A stretch of DNA of 64,000 bases from Ceratodon purpureus (Eukaryota; Streptophyta; Bryopsida; Pseudoditrichales; Ditrichaceae): positions 34,563,020-34,627,019 of the forward strand of contig CM026426.1 in assembly GCA_014871385.1 (NCBI GenBank). The letters are read 5' to 3'. The translations under genes were made by a program, and so were the position numbers. Under the pieces are notes generated by a model. The model was not told where the DNA came from. It saw only the letters and a list, made by a program, of their open reading frames with translations, and did no database searches. The stretch's first letter is position 1. The number at the start of each line of letters is the position of its first letter. This document shows, in pieces, positions 34,641 to 48,755 of this stretch.

Positions 34641-34934
34641 ATGCTGTGTGCTAACAGGTGGCCGTGGAGGTGCTGACATGAAGTTAGTCGTGCGCATGAC
34701 AAGCACCAAGCGTGGATACACTCTGGATGCTGCAGGATAAGGTAATGGAACCTATTGCAGTGATGGTCTGACGTGGCTAACTCCTAAAAATGCAACTGTA
34801 TTATAGCCTACAGGCGCCGGAAATAGTAGAGTCATTGTTGGCTGACCCACGTGGGTATGTAATGGGACTGGGCCCTAAAAAGTTGGCTCTACTAATTTCG
34901 CGAGATACGATGTTGACTTAGTCGACGGCGCAGA

Positions 34935-35198
34935 CTAATACACGTCACTGCTAAGATGGTTCACGTGCCCTGGAAGTCTTTGGATGGCAGCGGGAATCGC
35001 TACAGGGGGTGGTCCAGTAACACCTTTGTCAACCCTCAATTCCGGTGGAATAGTGAATAAAAAAGCAGCTCTGGCAGCAGCTTCTTCAGTGTGCTCCCGC
35101 TCTTGCTGCCTTCTCTGCTCTTCCCACAAGTCTTGAAGCTGTGCAAGCTCCTGCTTCTCTCTCTCTAGACGCTCATGTTCTTGCTGTTGTGCAGCCAA
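34935..35198 (-). pseudogene. Gag-upstream coiled-coil segment
   Basis: Gln/Glu/Arg-rich heptads (HERLEREKQELAQLQDLWEE) ending in VDKGVTGPPPVAIPAAI. It lies upstream of gag on the same strand and is likely the N-terminal part of the element's gag polyprotein. Further Q/E-rich segments continue, with stops, up to about 35,900. Confidence 0.5.
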
Positions 35199-36247
35199 GT
35201 GCTGAGCTGCTTCTTGGACCCGTCAGTTCAACTCTTGCTCTAACAATCTCAATCGATGGTCCATGGCTCCTTGCAGCTCTCCCTGCTAGAGTTGTAACGT
35301 AGTTGCTTTTGCTGATGTAGTCGACTGTAATGCTTCCAGCAATAGAAGATACTTACCTGGATCTATCCAGCCTTGAGGTGGTGGTTGCGGCATCCGCTGC
35401 TGTTGAGCTTGCTCCCTCTTAGCCAACAGATCAGCCTTAAACCTCTCCACTACAAGTTGATCCTCTTCTTCCTATGCCCACTCAGCCTGCAGCCTGTAGT
35501 CGTCTAGTAAGTGAACAATTTTTATCAGAATAACCTATGGCAAGGTATTGATAGGCTGCTCTTGTAGTGGTCGTCCCTTTGTCTCATCCCGTTTCTATTG
35601 AAGGCTTTGAAACGCTGCTGGAAGTGTCTCTGAAGTCTTCGGCAGCCGGATTGGGGACTTCGGTTGATTCCGTAACACCATCGCCTTCGCCTTCACGTCA
35701 ACTCTGCAAATGACCTGAATTAGCCACTGCGACGACTCTGCAAAGGCCTCCTGCGTCTAACGTCGTACTTCGTGAAAGGTGTTGTAGTCATCCAATGCAG
35801 TGGAGAAGTCCCTTGTGAACAACGTAGTCTTCCTCATGTCTCAATAACTCTAGGGGATAATTGATGCATCAGAATGACTGTTCAGCCTATCCCCTTTTTC
35901 AAACTGTCTCCCTTCTTCAAATTGACTCTCCTTCATCTTCCCATCCGATGATGAGATATTATTTTTGACATCCATTTTGATAAGCTCCTCCATATGCTTA
36001 GCTGCACTGCCCTATGAGCTAAATTGACCATGTACGTATGCTCCAGTTGGCTCTGCTGCACGCTCCTCACATTGCAGCCAGCGCCAGTATCTCTCCACGG
36101 CATGACTCTCAACCCTTAGATTGTTCACGTCACCTTCCTCGATGGTGTGTGAACTCTCAAAGCTGACAACGTTGTAGGATTCAGTCTACTACGCTTAGTT
36201 GACTAAAATTTTGTCACGGTCTGATGCGTCGATTCTAATGCGTTCAA

Positions 36248-36358
36248 CGATGCTTGACCAACCCAGTATGTCTGTTGCAATCGACGATGTTCGACCCTCC
36301 CAATATGTCTGTTGTAGTCGACGATGTTCGACCATCCGAGTACGTTTGTTGTAGTCGA
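36248..36358 (-). repeat. 37-bp tandem repeat, three copies
   Basis: Units at 36,248, 36,285 and 36,322, each starting cgatg(c/t)t(t/c)gacc and ending gt(a/c)(g/a)tcga, with a partial fourth to about 36,375. They lie in the 5' part of the gypsy element. Confidence 0.85.
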
Positions 36359-37677
36359 TGATGCTCGACGTCACCCTAGTTGACTCTCCTGATGTTTTTC
36401 TTATCTCTGCCAGTTCAGCATTTATTGAACCCAGTAGTCGGATCTCTGGCCTAGTTAGTGTTTACAGGCAGTTTGTTTTCTAGCAATTTTAGCAGTAGCT
36501 CAAGGTAATTTCCAAGACTCTTTTTACTAGTTTCTGTCCCCTTTTTTGCACTGTACTGATACTTGGAATTTTTAGTTCAATAGTTAAATTCCTTGTTTTT
36601 AGTTGTGAGGGTACTTGGAAATCACTATTCTGTCCAAAATGCTCTTAGCAACCTAAATTTTTAGTCTGTTCTGATCTTTCAAGCCTAGATCCAGATCCTG
36701 ATTTTCAAACAACGTTTCTAAACGACGTTCTAAGTATCAATTGAGGTCCTAAATCAAGATCCGCATCATCAATCGAGATCCCTAAATTCAAAATTCAAAT
36801 TTTACAAGATTCTAAATTTTTGGATCTCAAAACTAAAATTTTGAAATCCTGAATTTTTGAATTACTTACCTTCCACTTGTTTCTATAGTGGAAGTCTAGT
36901 CTCTTACCTTGTCGGCGCCTATCCCCTTTTTCGAGGTTGAATTGCCCTCAGTTCACGAGACTCGACTCCATATAGGAGAAGGCCCTACTACTGCACCGCA
37001 ACACTCGCACCAAATAGCCACGATGCAGCGTCCACTCTCATGTGCTGCCCCTTGGATACGTGTTGAACTGCTACTACTGCTGCACAACTGCTTCACCCTC
37101 TGAAAACAGCTGAATCCAAGTTGCCTCTGCTCCACTCCTACTACAACGATTTTATCACTCTTAGCACCTCCAGGACCCGAACAGTGACTCGTTAGCACCT
37201 TTGCTGATCCATCTTCAGCACTTCAATGACTTCTTAACCCTGACAGTGACTGCTCAGTACTTCTGGAAGGACAGTTCAACAGTTCAGCACCTCTACAATC
37301 TCTAACGGTGACTTGCTGCACCTTTGCAAAACGAGTTTCAGCACCTCACAACCTCTCTACGGTGTGGAACAACACACAACCATTAGGAGATCACATGGTT
37401 CAAATGGTCACCAATGGTAAAGGGAGGATTTAACCAATAAATCCTAAGCCTTCACAAACTCACCAAAGTCCTACAAACCCAAGTAAACCAAGGCTGGAAA
37501 CATACAAATACAAGTAAAAGGAGTCCAAACTCTATAAAACAAGGCAAAAACAGCCCAAAAACATGGAACACCTCCTCCTAACAGCTCTCAAACCTCCTTG
37601 AGTCTACCTGCTCTAGTGTAGAATGATTACAGGAAACCCCAAACCTGCCTCTTAAACTCCCTGAAAACTGGCAAAAA

Positions 37678-37773
37678 TCATCCAATCGACGGTGATAAAG
37701 TTCATCCAGTCGACGGTGACAGAGTTCATCTAGTCGATGGTGACTGAGGTCATCTAGTCGACTGTGGTAGACT
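37678..37773 (-). repeat. 24-bp tandem repeat, four copies
   Basis: Four units starting tcatc(c/t)a(a/g)tcga at 37,678, 37,702, 37,726 and 37,750. On the minus strand they read as an 8-residue repeat LDELxHRR. They mark the right part of the gypsy region. Confidence 0.85.
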
Positions 37774-39076
37774 GTCGAAGCAGTCAGGATGAAAACTAGG
37801 AGAATAGGTGAAAAGGGTAGAGAGAGACTAATGGAATCTCCAATTGACAACACTCTTACACTCACAAATCTCATATTCAGATTCATTACTTCATTTGCAA
37901 TGTTTACAGAACTCTAAGTTTATTCTATAATCAAAACATGTAAGCTTACACAAAAAGTTTACACAAAAAGTTTTATGAAGATTCTTAATTCTAAGACATA
38001 AGTTTCAAACGTCTTTTTGGTAGCAAAGTCTAGCAATGTTTGTTGCTACTAAAAAGAAGATTCGTCAAATCTAAATTGAGTTCAAATAATAGTATGGACT
38101 CCGGAGAGAGATTATTGGAGAGACGAGTCATTAAATCGAATTTGACTTGAGATATGAATGGAGAGAGAGAAGGGAAGAGAGTGTTTAAATGAACAAAATG
38201 TGCATTTTACCGTTGCGGAAGACAAGCAAATCCTTATTTCTAGAATAGACATAAGGTTTGTCTTCAATATTTTTTTTTGGTTTGCTGAAATTCACTGTAA
38301 AAGATAAAATCTAATTTTTCAAGTCATTATTTGTTTTTTAAACTCAATTTTAAATTTAAATTGAATATTTTTATTATAAATAACTGTTTAATGTTATACT
38401 TGTAGTTCTTTAGGCATTTTTCTGGACATGCCCAAGGGTTTGTTTTTTTTTATTTATTTTGCTAAATTTGGGGCTTGTGGCCCCCAATTATTTAATTGAA
38501 TCCCTCCCTTAGATCAAGTAGGTCCACTCCATCACCAAAACATGAGCAAGTTTTATTCTATCCATCTCAAGTCATCCCAAGCATGTGCTGTAAGCCTTGG
38601 TCGATAGAGATATATAAAAACCTATAACTGTATAGGCTTCAAGAATTTTATCACCTCAATTATTATAGATTGATTCATAAAAATAAGTACCTAAATTCAT
38701 TTCAATGTCAATAACTACTTTTTTTGGCTTGAAAAACCTAAATTTTTTGATAATTACTTCAAAGAATACCATCTTAAGATTAAGCATAAAGACAAGGGAC
38801 ATTTTCAAGTCAAACCATCTTCGTTTTGAAAGTGTTGTGGATGTGAATGAAAGTGAAATATGGAAATCTTTTAAGAGTAACACTTTGTAGTATACTTGAC
38901 ATGTATGATGTAGATTAAATTGAAATCATAAACCCTTATGTATCATTATTTTATGATGTTTTTGACATCAAGATTTAATTGTTATTTAGGCTATTGGAAT
39001 TTAGAGGTAAAATTCTAATATTTAAACCTTTTTTAAGAGATTAATTTCAGATAAGGAAATTCTTTACTATCATTAT

Positions 39077-39285
39077 TTTGGTTTAAATTTATATCCATTG
39101 TTTTCAAAATGAAGATTTCCATGAAATTTGAGGAGTTGATACAAATTGTAGTAAAAACCTCAGCTCAATCGAAGATGTTGACAAAAATAGACAAGCATTT
39201 CAACACAGAGGTATCAAAGCAATGGATATAAATTTGAAAACAATGGATATAAATTTGAAAACAATGGATATAAATCTAAACCAAA
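39077..39285. repeat. Inverted repeat with 32-bp arms plus short tandem copies
   Basis: Left arm 39,077-39,108 and right arm 39,254-39,285 match in inverted orientation with one mismatch in 32. The right arm is the last of three tandem copies of caatggatataaat(c/t)tgaaaa-like 21-mers (from about 39,221). A hairpin or the remains of a MITE. Confidence 0.7.
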
Positions 39286-39556
39286 AAGGTTGATGCTCTT
39301 TTTTGGTGATAAAACATTAAGATTGAAAGTATATTTAACTGTTCTGTAAGAAAATATGAAAGAACATTACCAATATTATTTGTGAGCTTTCAATCTAATT
39401 TTTTTATTTTAACAACACAATTTATTGTAGAATAATTATAACAAAGATTTTAGTCATATATTTATTATTTGGTTTTATAAGAAAAATATTATAAGAAAAA
39501 TATAATTTCTAACCATTCTTAGAAGGAATTTGATACCAAAAAAATTTAAAAATTTA

Positions 39557-39558
<2 letters not shown>

Positions 39559-39591
<33 letters not shown>
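39559..39591. repeat. AAT microsatellite
   Basis: About eleven uninterrupted copies of the trinucleotide aat/ata. Confidence 0.9.
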
Positions 39592-39594
<3 letters not shown>

Positions 39595-42500
39595 CCCATT
39601 TCTTTGAGAAAAAAGTTCTTGAGTAAAAATCCTCTTAAATATACTGAAATGCTTACAAGAAAGACTAGCCCATGTGCCACAAATTTATAAGAATAATTTG
39701 GATTTTCATGTCTTTCCATTTTATATTCATGATAAATAAATTATTTTATTTTTTTCAATTAAAGTTTTATTTTTTATTTTATTTATGAAAATAAAAAAAT
39801 AGAATAAAATAAAAAACGATAATTTAATGGGCATGTTGATGTTCAATGCAAGTTAGATTTGTAGCTGCAAAGTTACAATAATACAACCATATCCATCAGT
39901 ATGGATTAAAGTTGTAAAGATCTTTTTGAATGTTTCTTTTCTACATTGGATGTGCATTGAGAGGGAATAGATATTGACAATTTACTTAGACTGGATTCCT
40001 TATTGTTACTACATTTGGAAATTAAGACTCTTGATTTTGTTGTAGCCTTAAGGTCGTAAATCACCACAAATTTTTAGAGACCTAATGAACACCTTTACCA
40101 AATAACGTAATATGTTTAAAAACATCTTTATTAAAAGCCTTCTTTATAATTTCACGTGGTATAGTACTTCTCTACTATGGGCCTTTTCCTTTGATTTTGA
40201 AAGGTGGAGTGCCCTTCCACTAAGTATATATGTCTAAACTTGTCCCTTCAGCTTGGTCTTTAGTTCCTAGTGTTGCATGCAAAAAGGACATCTCCTATCT
40301 TACACATTAAAATTATAAATTAAATGTTTTATTTTTAGTTAATTATAAGTCAACAATACCAAAATTTAAATCTCCTTGAAAAACCACATCTCTAAATTTT
40401 AGATTTTATTTACATTTTTTATGTGGAATAAGATATGGTCTAAAGTGCAAAACTAAAGGAACAATGATTGAAGGAAAAACTCTCTTGTAATTTCAACTCA
40501 CTAAATGTCATGTTGAACCTTCATATAGTAAAAACCAGTTGGTAGTTCAAGATATCATCACATAAAGATTTTAATCATCTATATGTTGGATGTAGATTAA
40601 TCCACATTAAAAAAATGTGTATTGATTACTTTGAAAATTGCAGTAGTTTTATTGTTGGATGATAAATGATAAACAAACTACAATCATTATGATTCATTGT
40701 AAAAGCTTGATTAATATTATTCAATAATAAGACCATGTTGCTTAAGTTAATGATTGCAAAAAATTCCATCTTACTTCATTTAAGTTTACAATAGACAGTA
40801 AGAAGCACAAGGTTTAGTAAATTGTAGTTTGAAGGGTGCAACTTCTTTCTTTTGATAATAAGATTTCCTTTTTAGGGAATTTTTAATGCATTTATCAAAA
40901 ATTATCATCAAATTAATCATTTTGAAGAGAAAATACTGCTTGCACTAATTTAAAATTATTCATGAAAATAGAATACCCTTATTCCATGGCATGCTAGATT
41001 TCTATGACTTAAAATGCTTACTAGCTGTACCTATTTACAAATATAATTAAGACATAAATATACTTTTATTGGATACTCATGAATAGGTGTATTTTGTATT
41101 TATGAATAGGTATATTCATGAATATGTAAATTTTGTTGTTTATTATTGCATACTTTCATTATTGTAAATTTACGCTATTTCTTTTATCTATATGAATATA
41201 CATGATAAATATTTTGACTTATTTGAACGTTTTTAGCTCTTTCATGACTACATAACAATGCTTTTATATAGATAAAAGAACCACCTTGATAAAAGGTTTT
41301 TAAAGTGAATAATATATATTATTCAAATCATTTTAATTGGTATGAGATTTGAGATCTTCACAAGCTTACTAAATTATTTGAAAATGGTCACTTTGCAATA
41401 TGTTTTGAAGGAAAATAATATTTTCTACAACATAATAAAGAGAAGTTAATTAGTGCATCAAGGATGCTTCTGTAAGGTATCTAAATATAATTTGTTGGTA
41501 AAACAATATTGCAATGGAGCTCACGAGTAGAACCATCCTATTAATTCCCTTTCACCATATAATTAATAAGAAGTTTAATTTTTTTGAACTCAAATTTTCT
41601 TACAACATAGATTTGGTGAAGTCTATTATGGACTTTAGTCATGAAAAATGGTTGTTTTTAAATAACTAAACATTACGAGGCATAATAATCTAACAAGTTA
41701 CCAACGTTATGTACATACCAACGCATTGAAATAGGATGCCATCATAGGATCTTACCTTTCCATCACATATTCAAAGGGGACCTTAAGTTAAGTTTATGTT
41801 TTAAAGAGAATGCTTTGTATAGTATTTTCAATTTGTAAATATCTCAACGCTCTTGACTAAATTTGAGTTTGATATTTAAAATTATGGGTTATAATGCAAG
41901 AGCATGGTGGATGTATACCTATTTTGCATAAACCTTGCTTTTGTAGACCCGTCTTATTTAAAAACTATTAGGAAGCTTTTGACCCCTAAATATCCTTGAA
42001 GTTGTTAGATATTTTTAACAAAGTCTCTGTCAAAAAAAAATGTTATGTTTAAGATCCATATGTAGATTCTTTTTATCATTATGTACATGTCAAGGTTTTT
42101 CACATAAAATTTTGACATGAATGCAACATTTGGAAACGGTTAAAAATTTAGAACTCAATTTTTTTTTTTTTGATTAACTATAATGTTATCATTTTGTAGA
42201 ATTTCAGGTCTAAATATGAAGCTTTGAGCTACTTCATTCCAATAATTTAGATAAGAGACATGAGAAGTCATGTTATGTGGGCCATTCTATCATTCCTTCA
42301 TCAAGTATAACTTCAAAAATTCAATTCAACTTCATTTTTAACAAATGTTTTAAATTAAAAATTGATTTTTTTGTATTACTTGTTATATCATTTTTACTAT
42401 TATAATTGAAATTATACACTTTTATATGGATGCGATCAGCAATTTGATCATACTTTTTTATTCTACACCTCCTTTCAATTTACATTTTTTTTGAAAATGA

Positions 42501-45500
42501 AAACCATGGTTTCATCTTTTGGATAGTTTGATGCACACTCTTAAGTCAATTTTCTAATAGAATATAAAGTTGCACATTCTTAAATTAAAGATGAATTTTT
42601 CAAAAATTGAATATAAGGTTTCAGCTATTTTGAAGGATTGAAAAGAACATGTTTGTGAAGTCTAAACGTTATGATCTTGCTCTATGTTTTGTATTCACTC
42701 TAAAATTTGGAAAATAATGTTTTAATAAGTTGGCTACAAAAACTTGTTGTTTGATTTGCTAAAAAATGTAATGAAATCAAAAAATTAGCTTGTTTTTCAA
42801 AGAGGTGTTGAAAGGCAATTATTGGACTTACTCCAACTTGAAGCTTATTTTACTTTGGACTTACTGCAAGATTCATTATTATCTTATATATATTAGTCTA
42901 CATCCAAGGGCCACAAACGAATGGACTAGTATTAACATAGACTCTCCATGTAATCTACAAGTGAAATTCTACAAATTTTTATAAAGGTATAAAACCATGT
43001 AAGTTTCTTTGTCATATGCATATGGTTGCTTATCTACTATGAAAGTAACCCTAGCTTGTTACATGTATATGATAGTTTTAGAGCTTGTGATGTTACTCAA
43101 GTGCTTTGAAAGTATCTCTAGCTTGCTAATATGCGGGAAATACTTTTAAAGCATGTCAAGTATATGGTCATCTAGAGCTAAATAAAGTGCAACATAGCTA
43201 AGTTGGATGGAACTATCACTCGGGTCTTCTAATTCATTCTTGCAATTAGAGTCTTTCACTTGATTAGTATATATGATGTAGGGTTTATTTTTCTTGTGAC
43301 TACATTAACAAGCTATAGAGGACTATTGTTACATTGTTTACAAATATAATCATGACTATGGTTTTAGTTGTGATTATGTGGATATGTGAAGTCCTTTACC
43401 TTTGGATTTTCTTACTTCACTACATTCAACATTCAAGGGATGAAAAAGGCTTGTGGAAAATCAAACTTGTTTGATATTGTATAATTAGTTTTGAAACAAA
43501 AAATTGATACATTTAGATTTCTAGTCATATATTAGTAGATTGTAAATAGTGTGTTTCTTAAGATGTTTTTAAAAAAAGCACTATGTCATAAATTTGGTGG
43601 TTTGGAGGTGTGTAAGATTATTCTTTTATATACTATTATGTTGTAAGTAGTGTGTTAATTGAAAATTTTATCTTGAAAAGAAATATGTAGTTTAATTGGT
43701 TATATGGTTCTACAACGAAGTGCACTAATTTAATCTGGTTTGGATTGAGAATGGATTGAATAATGATGAATTCTCTTGAGAAAGGTTAGAAATTTTTTCT
43801 TGTAAAGCAATGTCTATCCTACCTACCTTCAATGATAGAAAAGTCTATTTTGGCATTGTAATAACTAAAGACATCGAATTAAGCAGAATTGATGTTCCTT
43901 TGAATGGAATCCATCCAACAACACTCCATATCTATTTTCCTTGTTTATACGTTGAACTATGTTTATGAGAATTAGAAGCTTATATTGATTAAAATACAAT
44001 CTATAGTGCTTTCGCTATTCTTCTTTCTTTAAAATAAGCAACATGTTAAGTTATTGAAAACCTAGTCAGATAAATAATTTGCTTAAATAGAAACAACTAT
44101 GCTAAGTTTCATTTTTTATTGTCAAGAAAGGTAACAAATTATATAGACAAGTCTTCTTTGTTATGCAATTAAATATTCTTGGATAGCATTACATCAAAAC
44201 AATTAAATAATTATTCTTTTCCCCTCATTTTAATGACATGTATTAAATTTAAAATTACAAATAATTTTAACTTCTAAATGTCTCAATACTTGTATTGACT
44301 TTTGTTAAATCCAAGTCTTAGTGACCATTTTTCATTCAACATTGATCATTCTTAGAAAAAAAAAAACTAAAAATAGGTGATATAATGCAATTCAAGCATG
44401 TGATTTCTATTTTAAAAAATTGGTGTAATTATAAGCTATAATGTCATAAACCATTGAGTACAATCAATGATATAATTTTCATCATCAACTTGACTAGAAT
44501 ATTTTGATTTCAAATTTTCTTCCCCCCCTTTTTTTAGGTTTCTATTGATATGTAAGGGCATATAGTTGAAATGGTGGAATAAAAAGATGAAATTCTCGGA
44601 AAGATTTATAATTATTTTCATTTGCACACAGAGTTTTTATTTATATGTTTTTTGAAAAAACTCTCAATTGAGACACTTGTACCTCATTTGTCAATACTTT
44701 CTTATCTTTGAACCAACATATAATTCCCTTCAAAATTTTATTGATATTGAGTCTATACATAAGAAGTGATATGGAGTGCCTAAAATTAAATTAAAATTTA
44801 CGGTCATGGATATTGAAATGTAAAAGAGAGAAAATAAATTCTTAGAAGTATGTCTGAAGTCCATGTTCATGATTGTATATGATTTTACTAATTCTTTTTA
44901 ATTAAGTTAATATAATTTTTGGAACACATAAATTTAAGTGTGAAGATGCAGCAAATTGTTTTTTGAATATAAAGTGATTGATTATTTTGTAGAGATGAAA
45001 GTAAACTTAAAAATTTTAAAAATCTCTTTGAATTTTTTATTGAATTTTTTTGTGTTTTATAAATACTCAAAATTATAAAAAATCCAAATAGATCATAACA
45101 AAAGACTTGAGGTGGCCAATGATTTGATTTCATGTATACTATCATTTAGAATTTGATTGTAACAAGTAGACAAACATAATGTTATTATAATGTTAAAGAT
45201 TTGATATTGCTCTATTTGTAGCGGTGTATATAATTATGTTGTCCATGCTATAGTATCACAAGCAGGTTACACTGACCTATTCTACTTCTTTGTTTTTAGA
45301 TATCTCATTCCTATTTTTTTTTAAATGGTAAAATTTCAAGGTAGTATTTGATGATAACTTGTCAAATATTATGTAATGTCTACCCAGAATTTGCCTATTG
45401 ATCTTATTTTCTTAGAATTTGGTGTTTTTTAACTCAAACATATTCTCCAAAAATAAATATAAGATTTGCACGTAAATTGCTCAAAGCATAAAGTTTCAGG

Positions 45501-46185
45501 TGCTTCCAATGCATACAAATGCTCTTATAGGAAAATCAAATCTTTCTATCTTAAAGATCATGATTTTCTAAATAAAGAATTTATGCATGATTTGCTAAAC
45601 ATAGAATTTATGCATGATTTGAAAAAAATCAACAAAATAGATGTTGGTTATAGAAGGTCAAATTGTTAAAATTGAAATTCCACTAGGTTTTGTTGTGTTT
45701 TATTTTCTCTTCTTAAAAATGAACAATATTTTGAAAATCAAAATTTTCTTCTTTGAAAATCGTGTTGTTGTGATATTAATTTCACAAATCTTCCTCTTAA
45801 ATACCTTCTCAAAGATACCGTAAATGTCAAAATTTCTTTTGTAATCTAAATTATCTCTTTTTGACTCACCACTAAATTTAAACATTAGAAAACAGACAGC
45901 TGTTTCTATTCTAATGATATAAATTCTAAACTGAATTTTCAAGATCCTAAATCTTGGTGGATCTTTAAAGGTTAATTTGATATGTGAAACAGGGTGAAGT
46001 ACAGAAGAAGTTCCTAATTTTGGTCAACATTGGTATCTCCATACAAACCACAATAGAAGATTTCAGATTTTGGAATCCCACAATGATGCAATCAAAGCTA
46101 TGTACTACTAAATTTTGTTTTCAACAACTTCCACTTTCATTCTTTTTTCTATATGAACTCAAGATGGAATTCTTGTTGAACACAC

Positions 46186-47314
46186 CTGTAGTATTCGTCA
46201 CATGGATGCTCCCAGACACTATCACCTGACATAAAGTTGAAGTAGTATATCTCATCATCATCTGTCCTACTTTGCAATGAAACAAAGATTGTTTTGTCAC
46301 TAATAGAATAATCTGTAAACTAATAATGTATTTAACTTACAGTTTTCTATGGGGTTAATGGAGTACAATGGTTTCAAAACGATTACCATAAATACACAAG
46401 ACTCAAGGCAATATTTACATGTAAATTTAGCTCTGATGTTCATTACATAGCAAAATTTATTCTCCTTTAAAATCTTGGGACCCCTAACCTTTACAGATAA
46501 CTTCATTTTGCTCAATCAACTCCCAACAAGACATTACAAAGGTAATCTGTGACAAAGAAAAGTACCAGGGCTTCCAGTAGGCAGGCAGAGGAGCTTTTAG
46601 CCCTTCCCTTGCAATCCATACTAGGTCTTGATCTTCAGGCAAGCTCATGCCAAGCCATCTAACATACTCCATCAGCTCTGCCAAGTAACTAATTACTAGC
46701 CATGTAAAATTTCAAAGCTTCAATTGCTGAGTTAGTTGCTGGGTAAGTCTTGCAATTGATAACCTTCCACTATTCTCTCTCAACTTTGATGTTTAATACA
46801 TGGGAAGGACACAAAAATGTAGTAATTTAGGAGTATTGTTACTGATAATCATTAGCAAAGTTCAAGTTCTTTATTTTGTTAAGATCATTTGTATCAGCTG
46901 ATAGATTGTTAAGGGAACAGTCATCTTAGTTACCATGATTGTGTAATTGTGACAGGCAAGTTCATGCCATTGAGTTCTCAATCATATAGTCAAATCCTAC
47001 CTTTTCTCTTACAAGATTTGGGCTAGTGATTGTGAGGTGATAGTTGTGCGTTTCTTTGTTTTGGTGTTGGGGTACTACGTATGAAGTGTAACAAAAGTAA
47101 TCTCAAAAGCTTAAAAATTTTGAAGATGAAAATGGGGCTCCAAATTGAGGAATATCCTTCAACATCTGAGAATTAACATTTATGAAGAGTTTCTTGACAA
47201 GTTTAGGGATTAGAATTCATGTCACTAGGAGATTGTAGTACCTTCTTCACTGGGTTCAAATTTGTCATCAATCTCTTCTTCCAAAACAACATTGTTTGTT
47301 GGAAGGATTGCCAT
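46186..47314 (-). CDS. WW-domain protein resembling Cep164 N-terminus, first three coding exons
   Basis: Three exons join in phase on the minus strand: exon 1 47,242-47,314 (ATG at 47,314), exon 2 46,566-46,677 and exon 3 46,186-46,269. Exon 1 encodes MAILPTNN then [14 protein letters not shown]. Exon 2 encodes [20 protein letters not shown] then [16 protein letters not shown]. Exon 3 encodes [20 protein letters not shown] then HPCDEYY. The EYA-x-WLGM / [12 protein letters not shown] / WKPC / EIYYFNF / W-x-HPCDEYY signature is that of Cep164 and its homologues. In animals Cep164 is a distal-appendage protein of the basal body needed for ciliogenesis; a role at basal bodies of ciliated cells is inferred here. 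Introns begin GTACTA, GTACTT and GTGTGT. Later exons must lie below 46,186 and were not found. No breaks are visible, so this looks like a live host gene, too finely split for simple ORF calling. Confidence 0.85.
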
Positions 47315-48755
47315 AAATTGAATACCGGTAGTAGCATACAAACTCTTCCAGTCTCTTAACCTTCAATGTATGGGCAGTGGGGGAGCACTGTTCAATAAAC
47401 TACTCATTATTTAATTCTTTGCTAACCAGCAGAAGCACGTCTCACTCTCCATGGTTTTTCAATGTTAAGAACTTCGTTATAGGATTAACTTCTTACAGCT
47501 ATATCTTTGAATTGCTGCATCTTCTTCACTGACTATAAGCAGTATGTCCTTGGGCCATGAGGCCATTGAACAGAGCAATTTTGCTCATCGTTCATAATGT
47601 GTAGAATTTTCCATTTGATAGTTTCAAATTTAGGGGCATACAGTTTTCAAATCTATCACCAGGCTAGGGCATAAAATTGGTTGCTAGATGAATTTCATCC
47701 ATCTTTTTGGAAATTCGAATAAGACATTTAAAACAATGGACTTTAATCATCATGATAAATAATAAAATGTTATAGACTACGATGTACGGTGAGTGACTAT
47801 TAGCCACCATAAAGCACAAGTATTTTAACCAACGGTGTTAGAACACATGCAATTTTAGAATCTTTAGGTTGTAGTATGAGATAATTGTATGGGTCGATGT
47901 AAACATTTGTTACTTGAAACTCTTTTTATTCTTGCATCTAGTGTTAAATTCAGGGTTACAATAATTATCAATGTCTCAAATTACGTTGACAATATTGAAG
48001 AAAAATCGTAGTCGTCATTGTCGTCGTCATAGTTGTCGTCGTAGTGACCGTCGTTGTTATGTCCTTTGGTATTTGAAAAGAAAGAAAAAAATTGATGTTG
48101 AAGTTGAAAAAAAAGAAATATAGAAAGAAGAGATTGAAGTTGGAGTTGAAAACTTGAAAGGTTTATTCAAAGATTATATAGATTACATAGATGACAAGGT
48201 TATATATAATAAAAAAAAATTAAAAAAAAATTGACATATTTTAAAAACAAAAGCAAGACTTGTAAATTTTATTCTACTTCATTTTTACATGAACACCTAT
48301 AATTTTTTATACTCATATTAAAAAATTATGATTTTTGATGACGGTTGTGCCTTACAATGCGTAGCCCTAATTTTTATTTTTTAATTTTATTAATGCCATG
48401 AGATTAAAAAAAAAAAAAACATTGTTAATAAAAAAAAACTAAAAAAATGTATTTGATTTTGAGGCTTTTCTATTGAGATCTTAAATGTTCTATGATCATT
48501 ATTATTTAAAATAGATTATGTGGTGGCTCATAGCATATTATTGTCGCCTATGGCGCCAATGCAAATTCATTTTTGTAAACCATTACAAAACAACATAGTT
48601 AAAAAAATTCATGAGGGTTTGCTCATGTTGCCGGAACATAGTTGTTCATGGATTCCAATGGCATGTTGCCGGAGCTAGTTGTTCATGGAGCCGTTTGCAA
48701 TGGAATGATCGGAGACGTCTGTTGATATGGCGACCATGTCCGGCCAACCATGGCG
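47315..48755. other. Upstream region of the WW gene; no other gene seen
   Basis: Presumed promoter and 5' untranslated region of the minus-strand WW gene, then AT-rich sequence. A short (GTCGTC)-type microsatellite lies at about 48,009-48,060. No open frame of note. Confidence 0.45.

Larger units (their letters stand above)
29180..37800 (-). mobile_element. Decayed Ty3/gypsy LTR retrotransposon
   Basis: The domain order on the minus strand is gag, protease, reverse transcriptase, RNase H, integrase, which is the Ty3/gypsy order. Long terminal repeats could not be paired, so both ends are approximate; the right part (about 35.2-37.8 kb) is assigned only by shared style (many GTCGAC motifs and short tandem repeats). 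All coding domains are interrupted by stops and frame changes, so the copy cannot be autonomous. A small MITE is nested in the reverse transcriptase. Confidence 0.75.
37920..46185. other. Long AT-rich interval without recognisable genes
   Basis: Strongly AT-rich with no open frame above about 90 codons that looks like protein. It lies downstream (minus strand) of the first three exons of the WW-domain gene, so part of it is probably intron of that gene. I searched by eye for a lysine-rich continuation of the gene and did not find one. GTAC is sparse here, in contrast to 1-28 kb. Confidence 0.5.

Noticed and set aside
43135-43275. Minus-strand open stretch with NELEDPSDSSIQLSY as a possible further exon of the WW gene
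   Set aside because: No convincing splice sites or family match; composition is close to the AT-rich background.
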